Assembly (NCBI GenBank): GCA_023391625.1
Contig: JAEWAN010000034.1
Coordinates: 914,698 to 978,697, forward strand
Direction of reading: 5' to 3'
Origin: Bacteroidota bacterium
GTDB taxonomy: Bacteria; Bacteroidota; Bacteroidia; Bacteroidales; Paludibacteraceae
Length of the DNA: 64,000 nucleotides
The translations under genes and the position numbers were made by a program. Under the pieces are notes generated by a model. It saw only the letters and a list, made by a program, of their open reading frames with translations, searched no databases and was not told the origin of the DNA. This document shows, in pieces, positions 7,705 through 15,248 of this stretch (positions are counted from its first letter, which is position 1; every line of letters starts with the position of its first letter).

Positions 7705-8535
7705 TTATAAATCAAATAATGTTTTTTCTATATCATAATTGTAAACTAAAATTTCTTTTCTACTCTGAACTGTCTGCTCTCTCCTATTTCTTTTATTCAG
7801 ATTAGCAATTTTTATGTTGACATCTATCGATTTAATATTCCATTTATATTTAGCGACATGATATTTGAGAGTTTGAGACCAGTAGTTTGATAGAATAAAT
7901 TTTCCTTTTATTACAGAAAGCAACTGAAGTAATTCATAAAAATCTTTATGTGTATAACCTGAATAATGTTGCTGATTCGATCCCGGGTAAGGAGGATCCA
8001 AATAGAAAAAAGTATCTACAGAATCCCTCCCTTGAATGACCTGAATCGCCTCTCTACATGATATTTGTACATGCTCTAACCGATCTCGCAATTTTAATGT
8101 AAATTCACTTCGTTTGTTTTTCAGATATATTCCGGAATGACTGCCGGATGTTCCATTACACCATTTCCAACCGCCATACATTGAGCCATTGAAAGATCCG
8201 TTCGTTATCATCCACACCGCCCAGGCTTTTTCTATGTCAGAGACTTCTACACGTCCATTCCAGATATCTTTTGCATAATAATACATTGCCTCAGAATGCA
8301 AAGTATTATCTATCAGCCGTTGTAATTCACCAAAATGATTCTGGACGCAGAGATAGAAATTAATTAAATTATTATCATGATCATTTATTACTTCTATGCC
8401 GGCCTTCGGTTTCCTAAAAAAAACAGCCCCACCTCCAAAATAGGGCTCACAATAAATTTTATGAGAAGGGATCATTGATAAGATCTCCCCAGCTATTCGT
8501 TGTTTACCACCATAATATGTAATAGGTGTATTCAT
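7705..8535 (-). CDS. Dam-type (D12 class) DNA adenine N6-methyltransferase
   Basis: Starts MNTPITYYGGKQR, the typical first motif of Dam/D12 enzymes. It then has EPYFGGGAVFF (SAM-binding FxGxG-like motif, about 30-40) and the catalytic DPPY at about 180-183. At 276 aa it has full family length. The ATG at 8535 overlaps the TGA of a 27-codon upstream gene (ATGA), which decides the start over the in-frame Met at 8559. Orphan phage methylases of this type usually protect phage DNA from host restriction or modulate replication. No partner endonuclease is visible nearby. Confidence 0.88.
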   Translation of the reverse strand: MNTPITYYGGKQRIAGEILSMIPSHKIYCEPYFGGGAVFFRKPKAGIEVINDHDNNLINFYLCVQNHFGELQRLIDNTLHSEAMYYYAKDIWNGRVEVSDIEKAWAVWMITNGSFNGSMYGGWKWCNGTSGSHSGIYLKNKRSEFTLKLRDRLEHVQISCREAIQVIQGRDSVDTFFYLDPPYPGSNQQHYSGYTHKDFYELLQLLSVIKGKFILSNYWSQTLKYHVAKYKWNIKSIDVNIKIANLNKRNRREQTVQSRKEILVYNYDIEKTLFDL

Positions 8536-8615
8536 ATTGATTTTATATAACAGGGACATGCAGTAACAAAGGTTATAATCACAATACCAATCAGGTTTAT
8601 ATATTTTTTCTGCAT
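8532..8615 (-). CDS. 27-aa hydrophobic (lipoprotein-like) peptide
   Basis: ATG at 8615-8613 lies 11 bp after the stop of the 163-aa gene. The TGA at 8534-8532 overlaps the methylase ATG by the classic ATGA arrangement, so the frame fills the gap exactly. The peptide has a basic start (MQKKYIN), a 13-residue hydrophobic core (LIGIVIITFVTAC) and a short CPCYIKSI tail. The Cys after the core resembles a lipobox or a short single-pass membrane peptide. It could be a lysis-associated or toxin-like peptide, or only a coupling leader. Confidence 0.45.
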   Translation of the reverse strand: MQKKYINLIGIVIITFVTACPCYIKSI

Positions 8616-8625
8616 ATCCCTGTAT

Positions 8626-9117
8626 TTAAAATTCCTCATGTACATTAATTAATAAATTCGAAACAGCCGGTGTTTCAACAGGCATTGATTCTTCCCCGGC
8701 AATCTGCTTATCCCCCGGACATATAATATTCCGGTAATTATTTGCACACATCAATTCTAATATCAGCATAGCACGTTCTTCATCACCTCGTGAAAATCGT
8801 TTAAGCATTGTCAGCCGGGATTGTTCATTCCATGCAGTCAACACCATACCATGATTATTCTGTAGATAATCTTTATAGTATAGCCACATGGCTTTAAATC
8901 GTTCGGAGTGAAAGGGCAATAAAATCTCAGGAGGGTTTACCGGATCAATCATCTTATCAATATGATCTACAGTCTTGATAATAACATCCCATTCTTTTGC
9001 CAGCATTTTTTTTACTTTTGCTGCCTGCTTGGTAGGCGGGAAAATATCAAAAGTTTTCTTTATCAAATCCCCATAATTTGCCAGGGACTCACACAGTTTG
9101 TTCCACTCTGATTTCAT
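8626..9117 (-). CDS. Prophage protein, possibly replication-initiation helper, 163 aa
   Basis: A soluble helical protein. The C-terminal half has aromatic helices (MWLYYKDYLQ), then RFSRGDEERAMLILELMCANNYRNII, which resembles the end of phage replisome-organiser proteins, where a conserved helix precedes an Asn-Trp/Tyr-Arg motif. The last 35 residues are a disordered tail. Assignment as a replication helper is tentative. It is packed 1 bp from the next upstream gene. Confidence 0.5.
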   Translation of the reverse strand: MKSEWNKLCESLANYGDLIKKTFDIFPPTKQAAKVKKMLAKEWDVIIKTVDHIDKMIDPVNPPEILLPFHSERFKAMWLYYKDYLQNNHGMVLTAWNEQSRLTMLKRFSRGDEERAMLILELMCANNYRNIICPGDKQIAGEESMPVETPAVSNLLINVHEEF

Positions 9118-9118
9118 A

Positions 9119-9358
9119 TTACTGGATATTATACCTTTTCCTTGATTGTTCTAATTTCTTTTTAAAAATCTCAATCCTTTCTACAGGATCAGCATCAGCA
9201 GGAATACAAATAATTGTATTATTATCTACAGAGACATATTTTTTCCCTTTTTCATTCATTTTTATATTTTCTAAAAGGTTTTCAATTTTCTCTTTCTCTG
9301 ACAACATTTCTACATGAGTTATCACTCCATCCTGAATTGCCCTATTCGTTTTTTTCAT
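9119..9358 (-). CDS. Small prophage protein of unknown function, 79 aa
   Basis: Charged helical protein with a short central beta segment (KKYVSVDNNTIICIPADADP) between two Lys/Glu-rich helices that could form a coiled coil. No recognised domain. It overlaps the DnaA domain IV-like gene upstream by 17 bp and is followed after 1 bp by the 163-aa gene, so it is firmly inside the early operon. Confidence 0.5.
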   Translation of the reverse strand: MKKTNRAIQDGVITHVEMLSEKEKIENLLENIKMNEKGKKYVSVDNNTIICIPADADPVERIEIFKKKLEQSRKRYNIQ

Positions 9359-9647
9359 TTATTATTTCATTTATAAAATCATAAATTTTTTTATCCTTTG
9401 AATAAAATAGTCCATGAATTCTATTTATAGAATAATGTACCGTCGCATGATCACATCCCATGATTTTCGCAATTTCAAAATTACGTTTACCTCTTATTTG
9501 CTTAAGTAAAAACATGTAAACCTGTCGAGCTTCAATTAACCTTCTGTTTGTCGTTTTTTCAAACAGATTATAACCAAATAATCCGAAAAACTCTGTTACT
9601 TTATGAGCCAAGGTTATTTCTTTATAGGTCATATTTGATGAAAACAT
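9342..9647 (-). CDS. Stand-alone DnaA domain IV-like DNA-binding protein
   Basis: A 101-residue protein in which residues about 38-85 match the DnaA C-terminal helix-turn-helix: ARQVYMFLLKQIRGKRN, then IAKIMGCDHATVHYSI, the signature loop and helix that read DnaA boxes. The AAA+ ATPase part is absent. It may bind the phage origin or compete with host DnaA. It overlaps its neighbours (26 bp upstream, 17 bp downstream). An alternative start at the internal Met (9632) would reduce the upstream overlap. Confidence 0.75.
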   Translation of the reverse strand: MFSSNMTYKEITLAHKVTEFFGLFGYNLFEKTTNRRLIEARQVYMFLLKQIRGKRNFEIAKIMGCDHATVHYSINRIHGLFYSKDKKIYDFINEIINEKNE

Positions 9648-9906
9648 TAGTTATCACATCAGTAAAAACCTCATTACTGTATCCAAATTTTTCCATTAAT
9701 TTAATCGTTCCGGTATTTTCATCCCGATTATATTCTTCCACTTGAACTATTTTAGAACTCTCTAATTCATCTAACATGGAAGTGGAAAAAGGAGCTGTGG
9801 TAAACAAGGCTATCAAATGACCTGTTTTAGAAAAAGTAATCTGATTACTTTTTGATAAGACCGTCGTAGACGACTGTCTAATAATAATTTCAATGTCTTT
9901 TCTCAT
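9622..9906 (-). CDS. Small prophage protein of unknown function, 94 aa
   Basis: A soluble protein, hydrophobic in the middle (TGHLIALFTTAPFSTSM), then an acidic stretch and an aromatic C-terminal helix ending FIKYDL. No domain is recognised. It lies between the LuxR-type HTH gene (20 bp) and the DnaA domain IV-like gene (26-bp overlap) and belongs to the leftward early transcript. Confidence 0.5.
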   Translation of the reverse strand: MRKDIEIIIRQSSTTVLSKSNQITFSKTGHLIALFTTAPFSTSMLDELESSKIVQVEEYNRDENTGTIKLMEKFGYSNEVFTDVITNVFIKYDL

Positions 9907-9926
9907 TTTGTGTCGCAGCGTTATGT

Positions 9927-10268
9927 TTATAATTCTATTATATTTACTGAATATTCATATTCAAATCTTCTTGAAGCATACCGTACTCTCCTTCTATAAT
10001 AAAAAGGATCCAAGGAGAATACCTGAATAAATAATAGTATAGCAACCATGGAGGAGATCATACGTTTATAATACTCCCGGACGATTTCCATGTTACTTTT
10101 GAGCTTTAATTTCTCTTTAATATCCCTAATATGATTCTGTACGGTAGTTACAGATATAAAGATCTTATTACTTATTTCCTTTGCTCGCAAGCATTCTTCC
10201 GCAATGATTGTTGCTATATATGCCTGCTGATCTGTCAACTCCGGAAATAAATCTTTACCTGTTTTCAT
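9927..10268 (-). CDS. LuxR-type HTH protein with C-terminal hydrophobic segment
   Basis: Residues about 8-70 form a LuxR/GerE helix-turn-helix (LTDQQAYIATIIAEE, then ISNKIFISVTTVQNHIRDIKEKL). A hydrophobic stretch, MVAILLFIQVFSLD (about 73-86), follows, long enough to be a short membrane or buried helix. The tail is basic and aromatic (YYRRRVRYASRRFEY). There is no receiver or autoinducer domain. It is the second gene of the leftward operon and overlaps the Cro-like gene by ATGA. It is probably a phage regulator. Confidence 0.65.
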   Translation of the reverse strand: MKTGKDLFPELTDQQAYIATIIAEECLRAKEISNKIFISVTTVQNHIRDIKEKLKLKSNMEIVREYYKRMISSMVAILLFIQVFSLDPFYYRRRVRYASRRFEYEYSVNIIEL

Positions 10269-10504
10269 TTTATTGCCTCTTCAATTCTTTTCAAAGATTT
10301 ATTCAATCGTTCCTCACGATCCATAATCAAATTGACCATATTAATCCAACATTCTTTTTGCACCGCAGTCATTTTGTTTATATCAGTACATTTAAGCATA
10401 TTATTTACTACACCTATTTTAACCCGAGATTTTTGAGCAACAGTTCTTTTATCGCCATACTGCAGTTTACTTTCAATAAAATTTTTCGTTTCAATAAAGT
10501 CCAT
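10265..10504 (-). CDS. Cro-like small HTH protein, first gene of leftward prophage operon
   Basis: A 79-residue protein whose centre (RTVAQKSRVKIGVVNNMLK, about 20-38) reads as a helix-turn-helix. The C-terminal half is helical and charged. It is transcribed divergently from the repressor gene across a 184-bp region with repeated TTCATAT motifs, the position of Cro in lambdoid switches. Assignment is by position plus the weak HTH. Confidence 0.5.
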   Translation of the reverse strand: MDFIETKNFIESKLQYGDKRTVAQKSRVKIGVVNNMLKCTDINKMTAVQKECWINMVNLIMDREERLNKSLKRIEEAIK

Positions 10505-10535
10505 GTTGTAAATGATTATTTTTAATTATTTTTTT

Positions 10536-10688
10536 ATGCTATATTTGTTAGTTATTTTGTACTGTCATTAAAATAGCATTTAGATACATTTCATATTAGT
10601 TTCATATTCAATGCAAACATCTGAAATAAATTTCATATACACAAATTAAAATATGAATATTTTTCATATAAAATTCAGACAAACATAA
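10536..10688. promoter_or_regulatory. Divergent switch region with TTCATAT operator array
   Basis: TTTCATAT occurs at 10589, 10600, 10631 and 10662. The reverse complement ATATGAA is at 10651, so 10651-10669 forms a dyad (ATATGAA, 5-bp spacer, TTCATAT). A separate inverted pair ATGCTAT/ATAGCAT lies at 10536 and 10573. The array sits between the Cro-like gene and the repressor gene, so it most likely holds the operators of both. Confidence 0.6.
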
Positions 10689-11156
10689 ATGCAGACACAA
10701 CAAACTGAGTTAGAAAGACTTAATCACTCCCTAAGGATTGCATCACAAAAACTGGGAATATTCACAAAAAAAGGGATGGCTAAATTCTTGGATTATACGA
10801 ATCCTTATTATTCCGAAGTAACTACAGGAAGAATAAAATTATCTGATGATTTTATGAAAAAAATTTCAGATAAACTTAATATAAATTCAGATTGGATAAA
10901 AACAGGTAATGGTAACATATTTAACGAAGAAAATGATGAGAAAGATAATAAACTATCTAAAAATGATGATGAGGTAATCAGATCTTTAGTAAAATCAATA
11001 GAAAGGATGAGTGAAACTCACGAACGTGATAGTCAATCAATTGCAAGACTTGTAACTATTATCGAAAATAATAATGACATAAAAAGGGAAGATGTCCCTG
11101 CGAATCGGTCAAAAACTTATACTGCAGACAAGTTGAAGAATGCCGGCGAACAATAG
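10689..11156 (+). CDS. Prophage repressor-like HTH protein
   Basis: A 155-residue protein with an N-terminal XRE/bacteriophage CI-type helix-turn-helix (about 15-65: IFTKKGMAKFLDYTNPYYSEVTTGR, then LNINSDWIKTGNG). A charged coiled-coil-like segment (95-130) probably provides oligomerisation. There is no S24 peptidase domain, so it is shorter than CI/LexA-type repressors. It is the only rightward gene of the prophage part and is divergent from the leftward operon, as expected for the lysogeny repressor. Confidence 0.75.
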   Translation: MQTQQTELERLNHSLRIASQKLGIFTKKGMAKFLDYTNPYYSEVTTGRIKLSDDFMKKISDKLNINSDWIKTGNGNIFNEENDEKDNKLSKNDDEVIRSLVKSIERMSETHERDSQSIARLVTIIENNNDIKREDVPANRSKTYTADKLKNAGEQ

Positions 11157-11679
11157 ATCGTCATCCCATAATAAGGATAAACTTTAAAAAAGAAAAATTT
11201 TGATTTTGGATTGGATTGGATTGAATAGTAAAACAAAAGTACAAAAAAAGTAAACAATAGAATATAAACACAGACACATACAGACAAAAAAAAGCATAAC
11301 AGACACTTATAGACAGAAATAACAAGTTGATTTACATTAAATTGATATAGAGGATTAATCTCCTGTCATCCCGACATAACAAAAAAGACTTACGATATAA
11401 ATCGTAAGTCTTTTTTGTCTATAGGCCTTTTTCATACAAAGTTTAAAATCCAGCAGCCATATCTTTCAATACAATTTATATAATAAAAACACTTATATAG
11501 TTTTATCACAAAATAAAAGACAAGCTAATGAACAACAGATAACTGATGTCTGTTTACATTATAAGAAAACCTTAAACTAAAAATTATAGTAAAAAACAAC
11601 AAGTATAAAACCTAAATAGATATTTAACAAATTAAAATATAGATAAAAAAACAACCCTTAATTCTATAAATCAACATAT
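11157..11679. other. Gene-free prophage/chromosome border region
   Basis: 523 bp of AT-rich sequence without a supported gene. It contains three tandem GGATT units (11208-11222) and a strong hairpin at 11381-11416. The prophage end probably lies in this interval because phage-like genes stop here. No attachment core can be named, since the left end and integrase are outside the window. Confidence 0.4.
11381..11416. terminator. Bidirectional intrinsic terminator, 16-bp stem
   Basis: AAAAAAGACTTACGAT pairs perfectly with ATCGTAAGTCTTTTTT around an ATAA loop, giving A- and T-runs on both flanks. It would stop rightward transcription from the repressor gene. Confidence 0.8.
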
Positions 11680-12126
11680 ATGAAATATCAAAACTTCATC
11701 TTACTTTTTATTACTATCGGTATATTATCTTTATTCAACTCTTGTAAAAAAGATTCTAATAATTTAATTATTGGCACTTGGACCTTTGAAAAAAATATTG
11801 TCGATCTGTATACTGATAATCCAGAGATGGATTCTTTTTTAAAACATGAAATTGCCCAAATCCTAAGTATGGAAGAAGGTACCCAAATAACTTTCAATGA
11901 AAACGGCTCTTATACAACCTCACACCCAGACAATGAAAATATCACTACCGAAGGGAAATATTCATTTGAAGGAGATAAGTTTTTTATGGACGATGAACAT
12001 TACAGCTACACTTTTGAGAAAAAGAAATTTCTTATTACACGATATTTTGGAGATACAATAAATCTAGACGACCTTCCTGACATCACTATTCATAACTTAA
12101 CCATCACCTTTATTTTAAAGAAGTAA
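11680..12126 (+). CDS. Lipocalin-like outer-surface lipoprotein
   Basis: A 148-residue protein with a type II signal peptide: MKYQNF, hydrophobic core, then lipobox LFNSC with Cys at about 22. The mature part starts with NNLIIGTWTFEK and continues as alternating strands (QITFNENGSYTT, then GKYSFEGDKFFM), the pattern of small Bacteroidota lipocalin-like lipoproteins. Ligand unknown. It stands alone, with a terminator on each side, and has no copy of the palindromic operator found at the next genes. Confidence 0.7.
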   Translation: MKYQNFILLFITIGILSLFNSCKKDSNNLIIGTWTFEKNIVDLYTDNPEMDSFLKHEIAQILSMEEGTQITFNENGSYTTSHPDNENITTEGKYSFEGDKFFMDDEHYSYTFEKKKFLITRYFGDTINLDDLPDITIHNLTITFILKK

Positions 12127-12160
12127 GTATATCTCCACATAAATAATAAAACTAAACACA

Positions 12161-12189
12161 AAAAATCCATTTGAATCAAATGGATTTTT
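12161..12189. terminator. Intrinsic terminator after the lipocalin-like gene
   Basis: 14-nt arms AAAAATCCATTTGA and TCAAATGGATTTTT form a near-continuous palindrome with a T-run on the plus strand and an A-run on the other side, 35 bp after the stop codon. Confidence 0.8.
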
Positions 12190-12335
12190 TCATTTTTCAA
12201 AATAGGAAAATATAAAACTCTAATGCAATATCTCTATATAGTATTATCACACAAACATGTACTCCTCATATACTTAAACAGACCATTCTTACAAACAAGC
12301 TTCTCCATCACAAGCCAATTATTATCTTTCCACAG

Positions 12336-12364
12336 TTTAATATGGATTTAAAATCCATATTAAA
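12336..12364. repeat. 29-bp near-perfect palindrome upstream of the amidase operator
   Basis: TTTAATATGGATTT and AAATCCATATTAAA are exact reverse complements around a single A. There is no T-run, so it is not an obvious terminator. It lies 45 bp before the ACATGT palindrome and could be an extra protein site. The whole gene-free stretch 12127-12525 holds this palindrome, the terminator and the promoter region. Confidence 0.45.
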
Positions 12365-12408
12365 GCTACCCTAAAATATAACCCTGCTATTTTCATCCTT
12401 TCAGATAA

Positions 12409-12475
12409 AGATTTCGACATGTCGAAATCTTACTTCCCAAAAAATAAAAATAATGCCAATTATTCCCTTGCTTTG
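12409..12475 (+). promoter_or_regulatory. ACATGT palindrome plus -7 box, amidase promoter
   Basis: A perfect 22-bp palindrome at 12409-12430 (arms AGATTTCGACA and TGTCGAAATCT). The -7-type box TTGCTTTG follows at 12468-12475, its last G 55.5 bp from the palindrome centre. No TTTG-like -33 box is seen, which suggests an activator. First of four such sites in the window. Confidence 0.65.
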
Positions 12476-12525
12476 CATTCCTAACCTATTCAGAAACCAA
12501 AACCACAACTTAAAAATTTATATGT

Positions 12526-12954
12526 ATGAGAACTTTATCTAAAATTATTATCCACTGCACTTTAACACCTGAAAATCAAGAAGTAAGTGTTAAAGAAATT
12601 GACACCTGGCACAAGAAAAAAGGATTTTATGGAATCGGCTATCATTATGTTATAGGCCTGAAAGGAGAAATACTGATAGGCCGGGACTTACAACTTCCCG
12701 GTGCGCACTGCTTAGGACAAAATGCTTATAGTATTGGCATTTGTTATGTCGGAGGGTTGTCCAAAGATGGAAAAAAATACAAGGACACCCGCACTGAGGC
12801 TCAAAAAGAAACACTAAAAAAACTTATTGAAGGCTTAATGGTTCCTTATCCTCATCTCACCGTACATGGGCACAATGAATTTGAAAAAACACCCTGCCCT
12901 TGTTTCAAGGTGAAAAAAGAATTCAAAGCAAAGAACATAAAACCGGTGGTTTAA
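12526..12954 (+). CDS. N-acetylmuramoyl-L-alanine amidase (Amidase_2/T7 lysozyme-like)
   Basis: A 142-residue single-domain zinc amidase. Candidate Zn ligands are His in IIIHCT (about 10), His in TVHGHNEF (about 118) and Cys in PCPCF (about 127-129); YHYVI and GAHCLGQN are the other family motifs. It cleaves the bond between MurNAc and the stem peptide. There is no signal peptide, as in phage endolysins and toxin-type amidases, so export would need another route. It lies 1.4 kb from the prophage border, but its promoter carries the same palindrome as the glycosyltransferase genes, so it probably belongs to that regulon rather than to the phage. Confidence 0.85.
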   Translation: MRTLSKIIIHCTLTPENQEVSVKEIDTWHKKKGFYGIGYHYVIGLKGEILIGRDLQLPGAHCLGQNAYSIGICYVGGLSKDGKKYKDTRTEAQKETLKKLIEGLMVPYPHLTVHGHNEFEKTPCPCFKVKKEFKAKNIKPVV

Positions 12955-13315
12955 ATAACGCCACTTTGTTACTAAAGGAAAATATCTTTTTGTTAAAGGA
13001 TATCCTACTCCTATGAATGGCAAGCAGAACAGCTTAAACCTTTTCCTATTCCGATTTTATGTTACTAAAAACATTTTAGCGAGGAAATTTTACATTCCAT
13101 AAAGCATAATAAACAACACTTTAAGAAAGCGTTTCAAATTATAAATATTTTGACATTTCATAAAGATTTCGACATGTAGAAATCTTCACAGACAAACAGG
13201 ACTGAGATACTATTCAATTTTCATTTTTTTGCATACATGAAAAATCAATAGAAAGTTTTATCTCCGGAAAACAATCAATTAAATAAAAATCCCTTTTTAA
13301 TAAAACGCATATAAT
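12955..13315 (+). promoter_or_regulatory. Intergenic region with ACATGT palindrome and promoter of the LanC-like operon
   Basis: 361 bp without a supported gene. The palindrome is at 13164-13185 (one central mismatch pair, G opposite A). The -7-type TTTG ends at 13231, 56.5 bp from the palindrome centre. The leader to the ATG at 13316 is about 80 nt. The only small frame, 29 codons from 13017, has no precursor-peptide features. Confidence 0.6.
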
Positions 13316-14395
13316 ATGAGAAAAAATATTGCCGACCAAAAGAAAGATTTATTAAAAATAATACATGGTATAATCACGAATCAGCTACAACTCACAGAAA
13401 GTAACGGACTTGTAAACGGACAATCCGGAGTTGCTTTATTCATGTACAAATATTCCCAGTATAAAAATGATCAGGAAATGCTTGATATAGCCCACTCCAT
13501 CATCAACAATTATGTGTGGGGGCCATCATTGGCGTCATTAAACTCTACAAATTTCACATACGGCAAAACCGGATTCAGCTGGCTTTTCCAGCATCTAATA
13601 GACATAAACATTATCACTTCCAATACCCAAATTGAAAATGTACTTATTGAGTTAGACCGTTCCATCATATACCATAGGCTGCAAACTCCACTCTTAGTTG
13701 ACATAAAAAGCGATCTGTTTTCACACGGGCTGGCTCTTATAAAACGCTACAAAGGATTTGATCATTATAACAACGAAAGCGAGGAAGGAGAAGGGCAAAA
13801 CCTCTATCTCTATAAATTAACGCTAAGGGAACAAATCATTTATTTAATAGATGAATGTGAACGGCTTTTATATGACAAAACTGCATTTAACAACATCCTA
13901 AAGCCCAATTGGTCTTTACGCTTATTAAACTCTATTCTTTTCTTTCTGATTCAAAGCCATAAATACAATATTTTTCCATCAAAAACAATAAAATTAATTG
14001 TCTACATCATAGAAATACAAAAGAAACTTTTACCGACATGCAATATTCTTGAATTGTCGGAGATTTTTGCCTTTTACAGTCTGACAAATTCGATCCGATC
14101 CGTTTTACCACAGATTAGTAAATATGATAATAGCATATCACCGGCCTTCACCGTAGACACTGAAAACATCAGCTCTGAAATTCTAATTGAAGTTTTATCC
14201 AATGCAGGGTTTTACACCATAATATTTGAAAATAAAGACATTTTCAACGAAACATTATCTTACTTATGCAGTCAAGACAATTCCCTGGTAAAGAAACTCT
14301 GCAAACATTTGAAAAAAAACAAAAACAACCGCATGAATTTATCATTAGATGGATTATCATCAATAGGTTACGGAATTATATCAATATTAAATTAA
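13316..14395 (+). CDS. LanC-fold protein lacking canonical zinc ligands
   Basis: A 359-residue protein with the repeated Gly motifs of the LanC alpha/alpha barrel: GLVNGQSGVALF (31-42), TYGKTGFSWL (81-90), LFSHGLALI, and LDGLSSIGYGI near the C-terminus. True LanC cyclases bind zinc through a WC-G Cys and a Cys-His-Gly pair; neither is present here, so lanthionine cyclisation is unlikely. No lanthipeptide precursor or LanB/LanM partner is seen. It heads an operon with four glycosyltransferase-like genes (next start 7 bp after its stop), so it may help handle or present their substrate. Family by fold motifs; function unknown. Confidence 0.7.
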   Translation: MRKNIADQKKDLLKIIHGIITNQLQLTESNGLVNGQSGVALFMYKYSQYKNDQEMLDIAHSIINNYVWGPSLASLNSTNFTYGKTGFSWLFQHLIDINIITSNTQIENVLIELDRSIIYHRLQTPLLVDIKSDLFSHGLALIKRYKGFDHYNNESEEGEGQNLYLYKLTLREQIIYLIDECERLLYDKTAFNNILKPNWSLRLLNSILFFLIQSHKYNIFPSKTIKLIVYIIEIQKKLLPTCNILELSEIFAFYSLTNSIRSVLPQISKYDNSISPAFTVDTENISSEILIEVLSNAGFYTIIFENKDIFNETLSYLCSQDNSLVKKLCKHLKKNKNNRMNLSLDGLSSIGYGIISILN

Positions 14396-14401
14396 GAATC
14401 T

Positions 14402-15199
14402 ATGAAAAAAACAGCTCAGAAAAAAAACAATTTAAAAGATATTACTTTTTGTATTCCCGTTAGAGTAGAATCTGAATATCGAAAACGAAACCTGTTTACC
14501 CTACTTGAATATTTAAATAAAGACATAGAAACCAACTTTATTATTCTGGAGGCAGATGAAGAAAAAAAAATCAATCTCCCCACCAAATTCAGCGAAATAG
14601 ACTATGTATTTGTGCAAGATTATGATTCCATATTTCATCGCACCAAATACATTAACCAGATGTTAAACAGGAGTAAAACTCCTTATGTTGCAATATGGGA
14701 TACTGATGCAATAGCTCCTATTGAACAGATTATAAAAGCATACCATTCGTTACTTCATAAAGGTACAACTTTGGTTTATCCCTTTTCCGGTACTTTTTAT
14801 GAAATAGATGAAGAATTAAGCGATCTATTTTGCATAAATCCGGATATTCAGATTCTTCATAACCCCTTTATGCCTAAATCTCTCTTAAATGGATATTACT
14901 CTGTTGGAGGTGCTTACATGATCAATAAAGAAAAGTATCAAAAAGCCGGAGGAGAAAACCAAAACTTTTACGGCTGGGGACCTGAAGATTCTGAAAGAAT
15001 AGCACGAATGCAAATACTGGAAGAAAAGACGGAACGTATCGACGGCCCGTTATATCACTTGTTCCATACCAGAGGGCATAACAGCAGTTATGCCAATATA
15101 GACACCTCTATCAATACGAAACATGAATTCTGTAAAATCTGTGAGATGATGCCTTCTGAACTAAAGGAATACATCAAAACCTGGGAATGGACACACTGA
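14402..15199 (+). CDS. Galactosyltransferase-type glycosyltransferase (GT-A, GT7C-like)
   Basis: A 265-residue protein without signal peptide. It has ITFCIPVRVES at the start, an acidic DTDA (VAIWDTDAIAP, about 98-108) in place of DxD, and the later block SVGGAYMINKEKY, then NFYGWGPEDSE, which is characteristic of galactosyltransferase C-terminal (GT7-like) domains, where Trp-Gly-x-Glu-Asp binds the acceptor. It would transfer a sugar from a nucleotide donor in the cytoplasm. It is the second gene of the LanC-like operon. Sugar and acceptor unknown. Confidence 0.75.
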   Translation: MKKTAQKKNNLKDITFCIPVRVESEYRKRNLFTLLEYLNKDIETNFIILEADEEKKINLPTKFSEIDYVFVQDYDSIFHRTKYINQMLNRSKTPYVAIWDTDAIAPIEQIIKAYHSLLHKGTTLVYPFSGTFYEIDEELSDLFCINPDIQILHNPFMPKSLLNGYYSVGGAYMINKEKYQKAGGENQNFYGWGPEDSERIARMQILEEKTERIDGPLYHLFHTRGHNSSYANIDTSINTKHEFCKICEMMPSELKEYIKTWEWTH

Positions 15200-15248
15200 C
15201 AGGTTACGTAATTCACCATCATTTTATTATTCTCAAATTTATTTAAAC

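Noticed and set aside
13017..13106. 29-codon frame as a candidate precursor peptide for the LanC-like protein
   Set aside because: It has no leader/core pattern, no Cys, and lies upstream of the operator and promoter of the operon.
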